A stretch of 64,000 bases of DNA from an uncultured Eubacteriales bacterium (lineage in GTDB: Bacteria; Bacillota; Clostridia; Oscillospirales; CAG-272). How positions within the stretch are numbered: position 1 is the stretch's first letter; each line of letters starts with the position of its first letter. The notes under the pieces were generated by a model. The model was not told the DNA's origin, searched no databases, and saw nothing but the letters and a program-made list of their open reading frames with translations. The stretch lies in assembly GCA_934489945.1 (NCBI GenBank), contig CAKSSY010000001.1:28306-92305 (forward strand). Reading direction: 5' to 3'. Shown piece after piece: positions 7,070 through 18,884 of this stretch. The translations under genes were made by a program, and so were the position numbers.

Positions 7070-8323
7070 ATGATTGGTGATGTGATTCGTTCCTTTCAAT
7101 CCCGGTGTTCCTGCGGGCTGGTTCACAGAACCGCGGTGCGCGATGTGAGAGTCGGTTCGGGACTCGTGCATCAGGTCGGAAAGATTCTTAAGGAAAACGG
7201 ATTTCCGCGCGAGCTTTTGCTTGTTGCCGATGAAAATACACTTCGCGCCGCCGAGGGGATTTTTGAGAGTCTGGACGGTTTTTCGGTTACGTGTCATATC
7301 TGGAAGAATCTGCGTGTCGCCACGGTACATGAGGCACAGGAGATACAGGAACTGATCCATGATAAGGAGATCGGTGTTCTGTCGGTCGGGACAGGTTCTG
7401 TCAACGATCCCTGCCGTCTTGCCTGCTCACGCGAGAAAAAACCACTTTGTATTTTTGCGACGGCACCGTCTATGGATGGCTTTGCATCCTACGGTGCACC
7501 GCTTGTGAAGGATGGTTTTAAGTCTACCTATGCTGCGGAGAGTCCCGCTGTTGTTGTCGGAGACACCGCGATCCTTGCCGCTGCGCCTGTGGCACTTAAG
7601 TCTGCGGGCTTCGGCGATATGATTGCCAAGTATGTCGGGCTTGTTGACTGGAAGATATCTTCTATTCTGATCGGGGAATGTTATTGCGAACGGGTAGCGG
7701 AACTGACACGGAATGCCGTCGACAATCTGGTGAAAATGGCTGACCGTGTGACGGCAAATGATGAGGAGACTGCCGGCAAAATATTTGAAGCACTTCTGAT
7801 GACCGGCATCGGGATGAGCTTCATGCAAAATTCCCGTCCCGCCAGCGGAAGCGAACATATCGTTGCACATCTGATCGAATGTAAAGAATTGCCGCTCGGT
7901 ATCATTCCGAATTATCATGGGGAAGATGTCGGTGTCTGCACGCTGGAAATGTTGGAACGATATGAGAAACTGGCATCTTATGAAAAGATTCACGCTCATC
8001 GTGAAAAGGTGGATTGGGAAGATGTGAGACATTGGTTCGGTCCCATGGCGGATGAAGTGATGAAACTCAATATGCCGACTACGGTTGCCGATGAAGTCGA
8101 TCCGCGTATGTTGGAGGAGAAGTGGCAGGATATTCGTGAAATCATCCGTTCGGTTCCTTTTGCCTCGGTCTGCCGTGACGCGATGCGTCGTGCAGGTTGC
8201 AAACTGACGGTGGCGGACATCGGAAAATCTCCCGATTTCTTTTCGGCGTGCGTCCGGTATTCCCCTTATATGCGGCGGCGTCTGACACTGTTGCGTATTG
8301 CGGGAATGATAGAGGAGGGATAA
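7070..8323 (+). CDS. sn-glycerol-1-phosphate dehydrogenase (EgsA/AraM family)
   Basis: The 417-residue protein belongs to the iron-type alcohol dehydrogenase/glycerol dehydrogenase fold: SVGTGSVNDPCR for the NAD(P) phosphate loop, ATAPSMDGFAS, an SAGFGDMIAKY block and metal-binding His residues in GSEHIVAHLIE and IPNYHGEDVG. This pattern is that of G1P dehydrogenases, which reduce dihydroxyacetone phosphate to sn-glycerol-1-phosphate, the archaeal lipid stereoisomer; bacterial AraM feeds prenylglyceryl phosphate synthesis. The start at 7070 has GAGGTG six bases upstream; the TTG at 7049 is not needed. The stop lies three bases before the cinA start, so the two are one operon. Confidence 0.85.
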   Translation: MIGDVIRSFQSRCSCGLVHRTAVRDVRVGSGLVHQVGKILKENGFPRELLLVADENTLRAAEGIFESLDGFSVTCHIWKNLRVATVHEAQEIQELIHDKEIGVLSVGTGSVNDPCRLACSREKKPLCIFATAPSMDGFASYGAPLVKDGFKSTYAAESPAVVVGDTAILAAAPVALKSAGFGDMIAKYVGLVDWKISSILIGECYCERVAELTRNAVDNLVKMADRVTANDEETAGKIFEALLMTGIGMSFMQNSRPASGSEHIVAHLIECKELPLGIIPNYHGEDVGVCTLEMLERYEKLASYEKIHAHREKVDWEDVRHWFGPMADEVMKLNMPTTVADEVDPRMLEEKWQDIREIIRSVPFASVCRDAMRRAGCKLTVADIGKSPDFFSACVRYSPYMRRRLTLLRIAGMIEEG

Positions 8324-8325
8324 TC

Positions 8326-9600
8326 TTGAGGAATCGGACCATACACAGCGCAGAAATTCTCTGCGTAGGAACTGAGTTGTTGCTCGGCGATATTGTGAAC
8401 ACGAATGCGTCATATATTGCGCAAAAACTTGCCGCACTCGGGATCGGTGTTTACCATCAGACAGTGGTGGGCGACAACCCCGAACGACTTAAGCGCGCGC
8501 TTACCGACGCACTGTCACGAGTGGATCTGGTGATTACCAGCGGCGGACTCGGACCGACGTATGATGACTTGACCAAAGAGACGGTCGCCGCATATTTCGG
8601 CAGAAAAATGCACCGTGATGAGGCTTGTCTTGCAGAGATTGAGCGGTATTTTGCACTCCGTCATCACGATCTTTGCCGTATGACAGCCAACAACCGAAAG
8701 CAGGCAGACATCCCCGATGGGGCGATTGTGTTAAAGAATCCGAACGGCACCGCACCCGGCGTGGTAATCGAAGGAGAGGACGGCAGAACCGTTATTATGC
8801 TCCCGGGACCTCCGCGCGAATTGGAACCCATGATGGACAATGAGGTGGTTCCGTATCTTTCCCGGCGTCGCGGAGAGGTCTTTTTCAGCCGCAACATTCA
8901 CATTATGGGAATGGGGGAGTCGGCGGTTGAAAACGAACTTCGGGAACTGATGGAAAATTCGGTGAATCCTACAATTGCACCTTATGCGAAAGATGGTGAA
9001 TGCCGTCTTCGCGTTACGGCTCGTGCCGCGGACGAAAAAAGTGCTGCCGCGCTGTGCGACGGGATGATCGAAACCGTGCGGAATACACCGGTTGGCGGAT
9101 TTATTTACGGCGTGGATGTGGGAACCATAGAGAACACGCTTGTCAGAACGCTTTTGGAAGGCGGCATGACGATTTCCTGTGCCGAGTCCTGCACAGGAGG
9201 ACTGATTGCCAAGCGGATTACCGATATTCCCGGTTCCTCCGCGGTTTTTGCGGGCGGATGTGTTGCCTATACCGAACGGGTAAAGTCTTTGCTGTTGGGA
9301 GTGAAGCCGGATACGCTTGCCGTTCATACTGCCGTCAGCGAGGCGGTTGCACGCGAGATGGCAGAAGGGATTCGTGAGAAACTCGGTACCGATATCGGAA
9401 TCTCCACCACCGGTTACGCTGGTCCCGGAGGCGGCACCGAAAAAGAGCCGGTCGGAACCGTTTATGTCGGCATTTCCACATCGGAAGGCACACAGGTTAC
9501 GCGTTTTTCCTTCTCTTCCATGAGGTCAAGAGATTATATCCGCAGTCTTGCTGCCGGGCGTGCACTCCTTTTGGCATGGAAAGCTGCAAAGTGTAAATAA
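8326..9600 (+). CDS. cinA: CinA family protein (competence/damage-inducible; NMN amidohydrolase fusion)
   Basis: The 424-residue protein has an N-terminal molybdopterin-binding-like domain (SAEILCVGTELLLGD, TSGGLGPTYDD, MLPGPPREL) and, from about residue 275, the C-terminal PncC domain (SCAESCTGGLIAKRI, TGYAGPGGG), which deamidates nicotinamide mononucleotide. The start is TTG at 8326 with GGAGGG seven or eight bases upstream; no ATG is in position. Length fits full two-domain CinA. It is translated from the same transcript as the upstream dehydrogenase. Function in NMN recycling is family knowledge. Confidence 0.93.
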   Translation: MRNRTIHSAEILCVGTELLLGDIVNTNASYIAQKLAALGIGVYHQTVVGDNPERLKRALTDALSRVDLVITSGGLGPTYDDLTKETVAAYFGRKMHRDEACLAEIERYFALRHHDLCRMTANNRKQADIPDGAIVLKNPNGTAPGVVIEGEDGRTVIMLPGPPRELEPMMDNEVVPYLSRRRGEVFFSRNIHIMGMGESAVENELRELMENSVNPTIAPYAKDGECRLRVTARAADEKSAAALCDGMIETVRNTPVGGFIYGVDVGTIENTLVRTLLEGGMTISCAESCTGGLIAKRITDIPGSSAVFAGGCVAYTERVKSLLLGVKPDTLAVHTAVSEAVAREMAEGIREKLGTDIGISTTGYAGPGGGTEKEPVGTVYVGISTSEGTQVTRFSFSSMRSRDYIRSLAAGRALLLAWKAAKCK

Positions 9601-9624
9601 TTCCGGAGAAATTGTGAAAATCTC

Positions 9625-9653
9625 TTGATTTTCTGCCGGAATCGGTTTATAAT
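9625..9653 (+). promoter_or_regulatory. Promoter for pfkA
   Basis: TTGATT, 17 bases, perfect TATAAT, about 48 bases upstream of the chosen pfkA start. Confidence 0.75.
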
Positions 9654-9700
9654 AAAAAAATAGAATGGAAAATACCTTCGGCGAAAGGATGACAAATAAA

Positions 9701-10780
9701 ATGGAAAACAAATTCAGAAAAATCGGTGTATTGACATCCGGAGGCGATGCCCCCGGAATGAATCCCTGTATTCGCGCCATTACCCGCAAGGGAATTGAAC
9801 AGGGCGTGGAAGTCGTGGGAGTTTTGGGAGGCTATAAAGGGCTTGTTGACGGTTCTCTTATGCCGTTGAACCCCAGAAGTGTTTCCAATATTATCACCCG
9901 CGGCGGAACTATGCTGTATTCCGATCGTTGCCCGGAGTTCAAGACAGAGGAAGGAATGAAGGCAGCAATTGAAACCTGTCGCAAGAATAATATTGATGCC
10001 ATTGTTGCCATCGGCGGCGACGGTACGTTCCGTGGTGCCACCGACCTTACCCGCCATGGAATTCCGACGATTGGTATTCCCGGTACGATTGACAATGACA
10101 TTACCGCGACCGACTACACGGTTGGTTACGATACGGCAATGAATACGGTTTTGTCTTTGATTGACGATCTGCGCGACACTTGTGAATCTCACGGCAGATG
10201 CAACGTCGTAGAGGTTATGGGACGCGATTGCGGTTGTATTGCCTTGAATTCGGGAATTGCCGCGGGAGCGGTCGCCATTGCCATTCCCGAGCTTCCTTTT
10301 GACGAGGAAGAAGCCATTGAAAAGATCAAAAGCGTGAAAGCCGCCGGAAAACGCGGTATGATCGTAGTTCTCAGCGAGGGCGTTTCCTTTGCCAAAGGCG
10401 AGAATTACGGCGAGAGATTGACTGCGCGGATTGATGCGGAAACGGGGGTTCAATCTCGTTTTGCCCGTTTTGCTCATATTGTTCGCGGTGGTTCTCCGTC
10501 TCTTCGTGACCGTCTTACGGCAACTGAGATGGGCGTTCTTGCCGTTGAGCTTTTGCTGAAGGGCGTGAGCAATGTGGTTATCTGCGAAATCGATGGCGAG
10601 ATCAAGCCTGTGGAAATCAACTATGCGCTGATTCTTGACCGTATGTACAAAGGCAAACTGAAGGACGGCGATTTGGATCTCTTTACTGCTTCGCAGATCG
10701 AGGAGATGCGGTTGACTTGTCAGCGTCGCTCTTTCAATATCAAACGTTTGTATAATCTTTCACGTGACATTTGCAAATAA
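9701..10780 (+). CDS. pfkA: ATP-dependent 6-phosphofructokinase
   Basis: The 359-residue enzyme phosphorylates fructose 6-phosphate in glycolysis. It shows GVLTSGGDAPGMN at the N terminus, the GGDGTFRG nucleotide motif (Gly rather than Asp, as in ATP users and not PPi users), the catalytic PGTIDNDI and MGRDCG. It is slightly longer than the 320-residue bacterial norm by a C-terminal extension. Three in-frame ATGs compete; the third at 9701 places the protein as in homologues (MENKFRKIGVLTSGG), with AAAGGA about eleven bases upstream. It has its own promoter and terminator. Confidence 0.93.
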   Translation: MENKFRKIGVLTSGGDAPGMNPCIRAITRKGIEQGVEVVGVLGGYKGLVDGSLMPLNPRSVSNIITRGGTMLYSDRCPEFKTEEGMKAAIETCRKNNIDAIVAIGGDGTFRGATDLTRHGIPTIGIPGTIDNDITATDYTVGYDTAMNTVLSLIDDLRDTCESHGRCNVVEVMGRDCGCIALNSGIAAGAVAIAIPELPFDEEEAIEKIKSVKAAGKRGMIVVLSEGVSFAKGENYGERLTARIDAETGVQSRFARFAHIVRGGSPSLRDRLTATEMGVLAVELLLKGVSNVVICEIDGEIKPVEINYALILDRMYKGKLKDGDLDLFTASQIEEMRLTCQRRSFNIKRLYNLSRDICK

Positions 10781-10790
10781 TTAAGGCACT

Positions 10791-10839
10791 TTTATGAGGG
10801 GCAGTAAAAAACATTACGTTTTTTACTGCCCCTCATAAA
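10791..10839. terminator. Perfect 22-bp symmetrical terminator after pfkA
   Basis: TTTATGAGGGGCAGTAAAAA continues to C, loops over ATTAC, and returns as a perfect complement. The T-run lies within the right arm and an A-run in the left arm, so it can work on both strands. It shares its core with hairpins at 17222, 51651 and 51790. Confidence 0.85.
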
Positions 10840-10929
10840 TTACAAACGGGAGACGTTGATTTGGGGCAGAATTCCTCTGTTTTTGCCATTGAAAACAGGC
10901 GTTTTTCTTTTTGAAAGGGTAAAAACAGA

Positions 10930-10981
10930 AAACGAAAAGAGGGTGTAAAAAGTTTTGTTCTTTTACATCCTCTTTTCGTTT
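10930..10981 (-). terminator. Hairpin terminator downstream of the serine hydrolase gene
   Basis: AAACGAAAAGAGG-TGTAAAA pairs with TTTTACA-CCTCTTTTCGTTT with a single G-T wobble. It lies 30 bases beyond the leftward serine hydrolase stop codon. The 10840-10930 interval holds nothing else recognisable. Confidence 0.7.
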
Positions 10982-11011
10982 CTATAGTCGTCGATTCCGG
11001 GAACGAACTCG

Positions 11012-12505
11012 TCAAACGCGTCTTGCCACAAATGTTCCCGTATACTCGTTTAAGAACGCCTCGGCAGCCTTGGTCATGCAGACCGCAACCTCATCGCCAC
11101 GGAAGGCAAACACGGCGGTACTGTTTCCAAAATATCGATCGATAATCTGGATACGCAAAATCAACTTTTTTTCCTCGCGCCACGCTGCGGAAACCGCACA
11201 GTTGTAGCGGAATCCGGGGGCACCCGGCATCGTGCCGATTTCGTCGGAATATCCGTCCTGCGGGAACTTCCCGAACACATTGTGGTTCATGCCGAACGGA
11301 AGAACTTTGTCGCCCTGCTCATTGGTATAACGAAATTCTCCGGTGCCGTCGCCGTGGAACACAAACGAAAAATGAGTGATTTTTTGCGGATTCGGCTTGT
11401 CACAGACGTATTCTGCACCGTTCAATTCTGCCTCAAACGGTGACACAGCCTCTCCCGTGATTGAACGGAGTTTGAGATTGGCACGGAAGGAATCTAGACT
11501 TGCCTTGGCTTTGGAATCTTCCGCCAAGGGATGTTCCGAAAGTTCATTCACAATTCCATCAAACAAACTGTCAATGAGAATTGCCCGTGCGGCAGCCCGT
11601 GCGGCAGGTGCGCCCTGATTGTCTGCCGTACAGGTGAAGATAAAGTCCTTGTCCGGCACGCATATGGTGAGTTGGTCGCCCATGCCGATAAAGCCAAAGC
11701 TGTTCTGCTCCAAACGCCATATCTGATACCCGTAGCCATAAGAAAGTGCGCCGCCGTGACCATCGGTGTCATTATCGACAACACGCGAGGTGGCGGTTCG
11801 TAAATATGCCTCGTTCATCAAACGTTTGCCGTTCCACGTTCCGTAGTTCATCACGAAACGCGCAAAAGACAACATATCCCGTGGCGTACAGACCATAGCG
11901 GAGTCGCCCCACGACTCACCGGTCGGTGTTTTCAGCATGGTTGCCGTTTGAAAGGAGCCGATCTCGTTGAAAATTTTCTTTTTCAGATAATCCAACAACG
12001 GCATCCCCGACAGACGCTCTGCAAGAACGCAGAGAACCTGGGAACCGGGGCTGTCGTACTGCCAAAGCGTTCCTGCGGGATGTGTGGTTCGGCGATGATT
12101 GAAATAAATATGACAACGGTCATGGTCGGTGTGAAGGAACCAGTTTTCCGAATCACCGCAGGTCGTCATGGTCAACATTTGACGGATTGTTTGCTCGGCG
12201 AGATAGGGCGGAAGCTCACCGTCAATCTTGTCGGCAAAATACGAAGCAATCTTATCGTCAAGCGACAACTTGCCATCTTCCTCAAGAAGTCCGATGGCAA
12301 CGCCGACAAAGCTCTTGGTCTGTGAATACATTCTGTGACAGAACTCCGCTGTAAAAGGAGCCCAGTAGTTCTCCGAAAATATTTTATTTCCACGCATCAT
12401 CAGCACGCTGTGCAACGTGATTCCGTGACGTTCATAAAGGGCAAGCAGTTTTTCCACCTGTCGGCTCGAGATACCTGCTGCCTCAGGGGTAATTGTTTCA
12501 AACAT
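11012..12505 (-). CDS. Serine hydrolase, class C beta-lactamase/esterase family
   Basis: The 497-residue protein has the beta-lactamase-family SxxK motif as S61-Q-T-K64 and a Tyr motif Y150-D-S in place of Y-x-N. A C-terminal beta-rich extension of about 150 residues follows. There is no signal peptide, so it is presumably cytoplasmic and more likely an esterase or peptidase on a small acylated substrate than a drug-resistance enzyme. The third KTG/HxG motif is not obvious; GMGDQ around residue 274 takes its place. The upstream AraC gene is 56 bases away on the same strand, and divergent esterase and beta-galactosidase genes suggest a role in deacylating a glycoside. The ATG at 12505 has AACCGGAGG upstream. 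Confidence 0.75.
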   Translation of the reverse strand: MFETITPEAAGISSRQVEKLLALYERHGITLHSVLMMRGNKIFSENYWAPFTAEFCHRMYSQTKSFVGVAIGLLEEDGKLSLDDKIASYFADKIDGELPPYLAEQTIRQMLTMTTCGDSENWFLHTDHDRCHIYFNHRRTTHPAGTLWQYDSPGSQVLCVLAERLSGMPLLDYLKKKIFNEIGSFQTATMLKTPTGESWGDSAMVCTPRDMLSFARFVMNYGTWNGKRLMNEAYLRTATSRVVDNDTDGHGGALSYGYGYQIWRLEQNSFGFIGMGDQLTICVPDKDFIFTCTADNQGAPAARAAARAILIDSLFDGIVNELSEHPLAEDSKAKASLDSFRANLKLRSITGEAVSPFEAELNGAEYVCDKPNPQKITHFSFVFHGDGTGEFRYTNEQGDKVLPFGMNHNVFGKFPQDGYSDEIGTMPGAPGFRYNCAVSAAWREEKKLILRIQIIDRYFGNSTAVFAFRGDEVAVCMTKAAEAFLNEYTGTFVARRV

Positions 12506-12560
12506 CTGTCAACCTCCGGTTATGTTAATGATTTTATTATAATATTTTTTGAATGTTTTG

Positions 12561-13379
12561 TCAAGCAAAAGGCGGAATGTCTGCCTCTGCGTTTCGATAC
12601 TCTCCCGGTGTTTTTCCCGTACTTTTACGAAAAACATAAGTAAAATAGCCGGGACTGTCAAAGCCCACGGTTTTCGCGACCGCACTGATCGGAAGTGCCA
12701 TGTTTTCAAGCAGCATGGATTTTGCGGTTTCCACCCGCAGATAGTTTACATATTCGATTGGTCTCATGTGCGTGTACTCCCGGAACAGACGACAGAGGTG
12801 TCCCTCAGAAACCCCCGCTACCGCGGCAAGGGAAGAGAGTTCCACCGTTTCCCGATAATGCTCGGAAATATATTGCACCGCCGCTGCGGTGCCGTTTTTC
12901 TCAATCCCCCCGCCGGTATCGGGATTGGCACCGGGTGCCTCGCGAAACGACAGCAACAGCTCATAGAGCAGGGCACTGGTCCGTCGCCTCCAGTTTTTTT
13001 CACGATTCATTGCACAGATCCGACGGTGCAGAGCCGGAAAATACGTCCCGTCCCGCACATCCGCTTCAAACGGAAAGCAAGCACGTGCCATCGCTCCGCT
13101 GTAGGTGATCCAATAAGTTTCCCATTCGTCTCCGTCGGCACGGTACTCGTGCGGTGCAAACGGCGGTAAAAGAAACACCTGTCCCATACAGACACGTACT
13201 TCACCGTCACGCAGATGAACCAGTCCCGAGCCGGACGCGGTATAAATGAGTTGATAGTCCGGGATGCCGGCGGGACGGTGAATGGCTCCCTGATGTGCCG
13301 CGCCGCCGATTGTTGCGGTGTATAAAGGCAGTCGCTGTTCTTCAGCAGTTGCATCATTCCAATACGGTGCGATTTTCAT
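12561..13379 (-). CDS. AraC-family transcriptional regulator with cupin sensor
   Basis: The 272-residue protein has an N-terminal AraC-type cupin (FLLPPFAPHEYRADGDEW around residues 70-90) and a C-terminal double helix-turn-helix from about residue 165, with LAAVAGVSEGHLCRLFREYT and the second-helix hallmark FDSPGYFTYVFRKSTGKTPGEYR. It probably senses a sugar and activates the divergent esterase/beta-galactosidase pair. ATG at 13379 has GGAG eight bases upstream; the longer frame would run into the divergent promoter. The serine hydrolase gene downstream is likely co-transcribed. Confidence 0.87.
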   Translation of the reverse strand: MKIAPYWNDATAEEQRLPLYTATIGGAAHQGAIHRPAGIPDYQLIYTASGSGLVHLRDGEVRVCMGQVFLLPPFAPHEYRADGDEWETYWITYSGAMARACFPFEADVRDGTYFPALHRRICAMNREKNWRRRTSALLYELLLSFREAPGANPDTGGGIEKNGTAAAVQYISEHYRETVELSSLAAVAGVSEGHLCRLFREYTHMRPIEYVNYLRVETAKSMLLENMALPISAVAKTVGFDSPGYFTYVFRKSTGKTPGEYRNAEADIPPFA

Positions 13380-13402
13380 AGTGCTTTCTCCTGTCAAAAA
13401 AT

Positions 13403-13428
13403 TATCATGATATCGTAATATTTCGATA
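13403..13428. promoter_or_regulatory. Palindromic operator candidates in the AraC/esterase divergent promoter
   Basis: TATCATGATA (13403-13412) is a perfect palindrome and adjoins TATCG-TAATATTT-CGATA (13411-13428). Both lie in the 127-base divergent intergenic region. A -35 box is not clear on either strand, as is common at AraC-activated promoters. Confidence 0.4.
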
Positions 13429-13506
13429 GTAAAAAACAAAAAAATTATGATACAATGAGTATAACAAATCCATGATGTTTTGTCAATATTCGGAAAGGAA
13501 ACGATT

Positions 13507-14193
13507 ATGAATTTTGAAGAAAAGCAGTTTCGTTCACTCCAATATCTTTTTCTCCCGCCGAAAGATTTCGACAAAAGCAAAAAGTATCCTGCCCTTATTT
13601 TTCTGCATGGTATCGGTGCACGCGGAGACATGGGAAAACTCAGAAGTCATCCCTTTTTTACGGAGTCTGTCGTAGACTCGCCTGATTTCCCGATGGTTGT
13701 TTTTGCCCCGTTGGATCCTCCGGGAATTGTGTGGTTTGATGTTTTTGAAACCCTTTGTGCGTTTACCGACGAAGTGTGTGCCACCGACTTTGTCGATTCG
13801 TCCCGTGTCTACCTGATGGGTGCCAGCATGGGCGGTTATGGCACATGGATGCTGGGAATGAGTCGTCATGAAAAAATTGCTGCTATCGTTCCGATCTGTG
13901 GCGGCGGCACCTATTGGGATGTCGGAAGGCTGAAAGATGTGCCGGTTTGGGCATTCCACGGGGCATTGGATCAGTCTGTCAGTCCCGATGAAAGCCGCCG
14001 GATGGTAGATGCCGTCAATCGCCGCGGCGGAAATGCCAAACTCACGATTTATCCGGAGCGTGACCACAATGCGTGGAGCGATACCTTTCGCAATCCCGAG
14101 GTTTTTAAGTGGCTTCTTTCGCATCGGAAAATCCAAAAAGACGTTGAGAATACAGAATCGGAACCGAACTTGGATCCCGCTCATTTCGGTTAA
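13507..14193 (+). CDS. Alpha/beta hydrolase, predicted peptidase/carbohydrate esterase (COG4099-like)
   Basis: The 228-residue protein is a single-domain alpha/beta hydrolase. LIFLHGIGARG forms the oxyanion region, the nucleophile is Ser107 in MGASMGGYG, the acid is Asp155 in HGALDQSVSPD, and the base is His187 in PERDHNAWSD. It lacks a signal peptide and so acts inside the cell. It resembles phospholipase/carboxylesterase-type proteins used to deacylate imported oligosaccharides. AAAGGA seven bases before the ATG defines the start. The beta-galactosidase gene follows after 18 bases; together they form a rightward unit opposite the AraC gene. Confidence 0.83.
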   Translation: MNFEEKQFRSLQYLFLPPKDFDKSKKYPALIFLHGIGARGDMGKLRSHPFFTESVVDSPDFPMVVFAPLDPPGIVWFDVFETLCAFTDEVCATDFVDSSRVYLMGASMGGYGTWMLGMSRHEKIAAIVPICGGGTYWDVGRLKDVPVWAFHGALDQSVSPDESRRMVDAVNRRGGNAKLTIYPERDHNAWSDTFRNPEVFKWLLSHRKIQKDVENTESEPNLDPAHFG

Positions 14194-17157
<2,964 letters not shown>

Positions 17158-17221
17158 AAGCCGTAAAGGGGAAAAACAATATAATCACGTCAGAATGCCC
17201 GGAATCCCAACCGGCATTTTG

Positions 17222-17260
17222 GAGGGGCTGTTAAAAACTCAATGTTTTTAACAGCCCCTC
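17222..17260. terminator. Perfect 17-bp symmetrical terminator between lacZ-like gene and ttcA-like gene
   Basis: GAGGGGCTGTTAAAAAC, loop TCAAT, and its perfect complement. It separates two convergent genes and shares the GGGCTGTTAAAAAC core with three other hairpins. A weaker hairpin of AATGCC/GGCATT precedes it at about 17192-17220. Confidence 0.85.
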
Positions 17261-17265
17261 GGATT

Positions 17266-18042
17266 TTATTCGGACTCGTCCGGTGCTTCGGTATAATGTT
17301 TGATTCCCTGCATTCCGGAAACTTCCCGGAATCCGTCGATTTCTCCACGTTGAATGGCACCGAAGATGCGATAACGAAGCCCTTTGTTGTCACGTTCCAA
17401 CGTGGAAAGAAGCGTTTTCATTTTTGCACGTTCGGTATTGCCGTCAGCCGGGCAGGGAGATTTTATGACGGGAAGTCCCGCTTTTCCGGCAAAGTAACGC
17501 ACGTCTTTTTCGGGAAGGTAGATAAAGGGACGAATCAGCGTGATTTCGGCACGGGAAAGATACGTGACAGGGCTGAAACATCCAAGCCGCCCTTCAAAAA
17601 AGAGATTCAGCATAAAGGTGTCAACCACGTCATCAAAATGGTGTCCGAGTGCGACCGAGGTGCATCCGAGTTCTTTTGCCGCTCTGTGCAAGGCACCACG
17701 GCGCATTTTTGAGCACAGTGAACAGGGATTGGATTCCTTTCGCACTTCAAAGATGATGCGGTAGATTTCGGTGGGGATGATATGATAGGGTACATCCAGC
17801 GATTCGCAAAGGGAACGGACTTTCGAAAAATCCATTTCTCCGGGAAATCCCATATCAATGGTAATGGCGATCAGTTCAAATTTGTGTTGGTAAAAACGTC
17901 GCAACTCGGCAAGGGCACAAAGAAGAGCAAGAGAGTCCTTGCCGCCGGAAATACCGACCGCAATTTTATCGCCGTCGTGAATCATATCATAATCGGTGAG
18001 GGCACGTCTTGTATAACTTAAAATACGTTTGATGGATTCCAT
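17266..18042 (-). CDS. TtcA/TilS-family ATP pyrophosphatase (tRNA 2-thiolation type)
   Basis: The 258-residue protein has the PP-loop GISGGKDSLALL near residue 30, a PCSLCSKMRRGAL CxxC segment around residue 115 and GHHFDDVVDTFMLNLFF, all typical of TtcA-like enzymes that adenylate and thiolate a tRNA base using an Fe-S cluster. A late SPCPAD motif supplies another Cys. The start at 18042 has GAAGG upstream and leaves a 16-base gap to the preceding trmN6; the longer frame would overlap that gene. TtcA proper modifies C32 of tRNA; whether this clostridial member does the same is not known. Confidence 0.83.
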   Translation of the reverse strand: MESIKRILSYTRRALTDYDMIHDGDKIAVGISGGKDSLALLCALAELRRFYQHKFELIAITIDMGFPGEMDFSKVRSLCESLDVPYHIIPTEIYRIIFEVRKESNPCSLCSKMRRGALHRAAKELGCTSVALGHHFDDVVDTFMLNLFFEGRLGCFSPVTYLSRAEITLIRPFIYLPEKDVRYFAGKAGLPVIKSPCPADGNTERAKMKTLLSTLERDNKGLRYRIFGAIQRGEIDGFREVSGMQGIKHYTEAPDESE

Positions 18043-18058
18043 AATACCTTCGTGTTTT

Positions 18059-18820
18059 TTAAAATTCGCCGAACGAACAGGTTTCGTAAATTCTTTCGGC
18101 ATCGGGAGTCATGTTTCCGTCGGCTGTGCGGAGAAACAGGGGTTTGGTGAGTGTGAGTGAACCGCGGGCTCCTTTTTTGGCTTCCACCAGCACCATGGAC
18201 GGGGAGGAAGCAGTATTTGCATGGACGAACGTCATTTTCTTCGGTTCAAGAGTGGCAAGGCGCATGGCAGAAAGCAAATCTACCAAGCGATCCGGGCGGT
18301 AAACGCAAAAAAACTTTCCGCCATACTTCAAAAGTCCGGATGCGGCATGACAAAAATCGCCGATATTGCCGCAGACCTCATGACGGGCGATGAATTTCTG
18401 CCCGTGTACATTTGGCTTTCCGCTGTCGACCTTCATATAGGGGGGATTGGATAGAACCATATCGGCAGATTCGCAGGCGAGGAGATTCTTTGGCAGTTCA
18501 CGCAGGTCACAATTCAGAACTGTGATTTTGTCCGAAACCCCATTCAGGGCGGCGTTCCGGGTGATGAGATCGCAAAAAGCGGTCTGAACTTCAACCGCCA
18601 CTGCGGTCTTCACTTTTTGACGTGTCAAAAGGAGGAGCGGAAGAATACCTGTGCCGCTTCCGAGGTCGATGGCAAGTGCCGACGGCATACGGGGAACAAA
18701 GGCAGCGAGCAAATAAGCATCCGTTCCGAAAGACAGTCCGTTTTTTTTGCTGATTAAGCGAATTTTTTCGTTGACTGTTTCAATTTTTTCCTCTTCCGAG
18801 ATTGCGGGCAAAGCAAGCAT
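18059..18820 (-). CDS. tRNA1(Val) (adenine37-N6)-methyltransferase family protein (TrmN6/YabB)
   Basis: The 253-residue protein is a class I SAM methyltransferase: LAIDLGSGTGILPLLL for SAM, then LSNPPYMK, the N6-adenine methylase NPPY motif, at about residue 125. The N-terminal SKKNGLSFGTDAYLLAAF is a signature of TrmN6/YabB. GGAACC upstream of the ATG is a plausible ribosome site. It sits with holB, ricT and rsmI, a neighbourhood shared with Bacillus yaaT-yabA-yabB-rsmI, which supports the assignment. Confidence 0.88.
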   Translation of the reverse strand: MLALPAISEEEKIETVNEKIRLISKKNGLSFGTDAYLLAAFVPRMPSALAIDLGSGTGILPLLLLTRQKVKTAVAVEVQTAFCDLITRNAALNGVSDKITVLNCDLRELPKNLLACESADMVLSNPPYMKVDSGKPNVHGQKFIARHEVCGNIGDFCHAASGLLKYGGKFFCVYRPDRLVDLLSAMRLATLEPKKMTFVHANTASSPSMVLVEAKKGARGSLTLTKPLFLRTADGNMTPDAERIYETCSFGEF

Positions 18821-18837
18821 AGAGGTTCCTTTCCGTG

Positions 18838-18872
18838 AAAAAAGCCGAAGCTACAGAATCGCTTCGGCTTTT
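18838..18872 (-). terminator. Terminator after the ferredoxin gene
   Basis: On the minus strand AAAAGCCGAAGC-loop-GCTTCGGCTTTTTT gives a 12-bp stem and a T-run. It lies between ferredoxin and the trmN6-like gene. Confidence 0.85.
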
Positions 18873-18884
18873 ATGTAGCTGAGA

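Noticed and set aside
11012..12505. Antibiotic resistance beta-lactamase
   Set aside because: It has SxxK but no signal peptide, an altered Tyr motif and no clear KTG, and lies in a sugar utilisation context, so an esterase/peptidase role is more likely.
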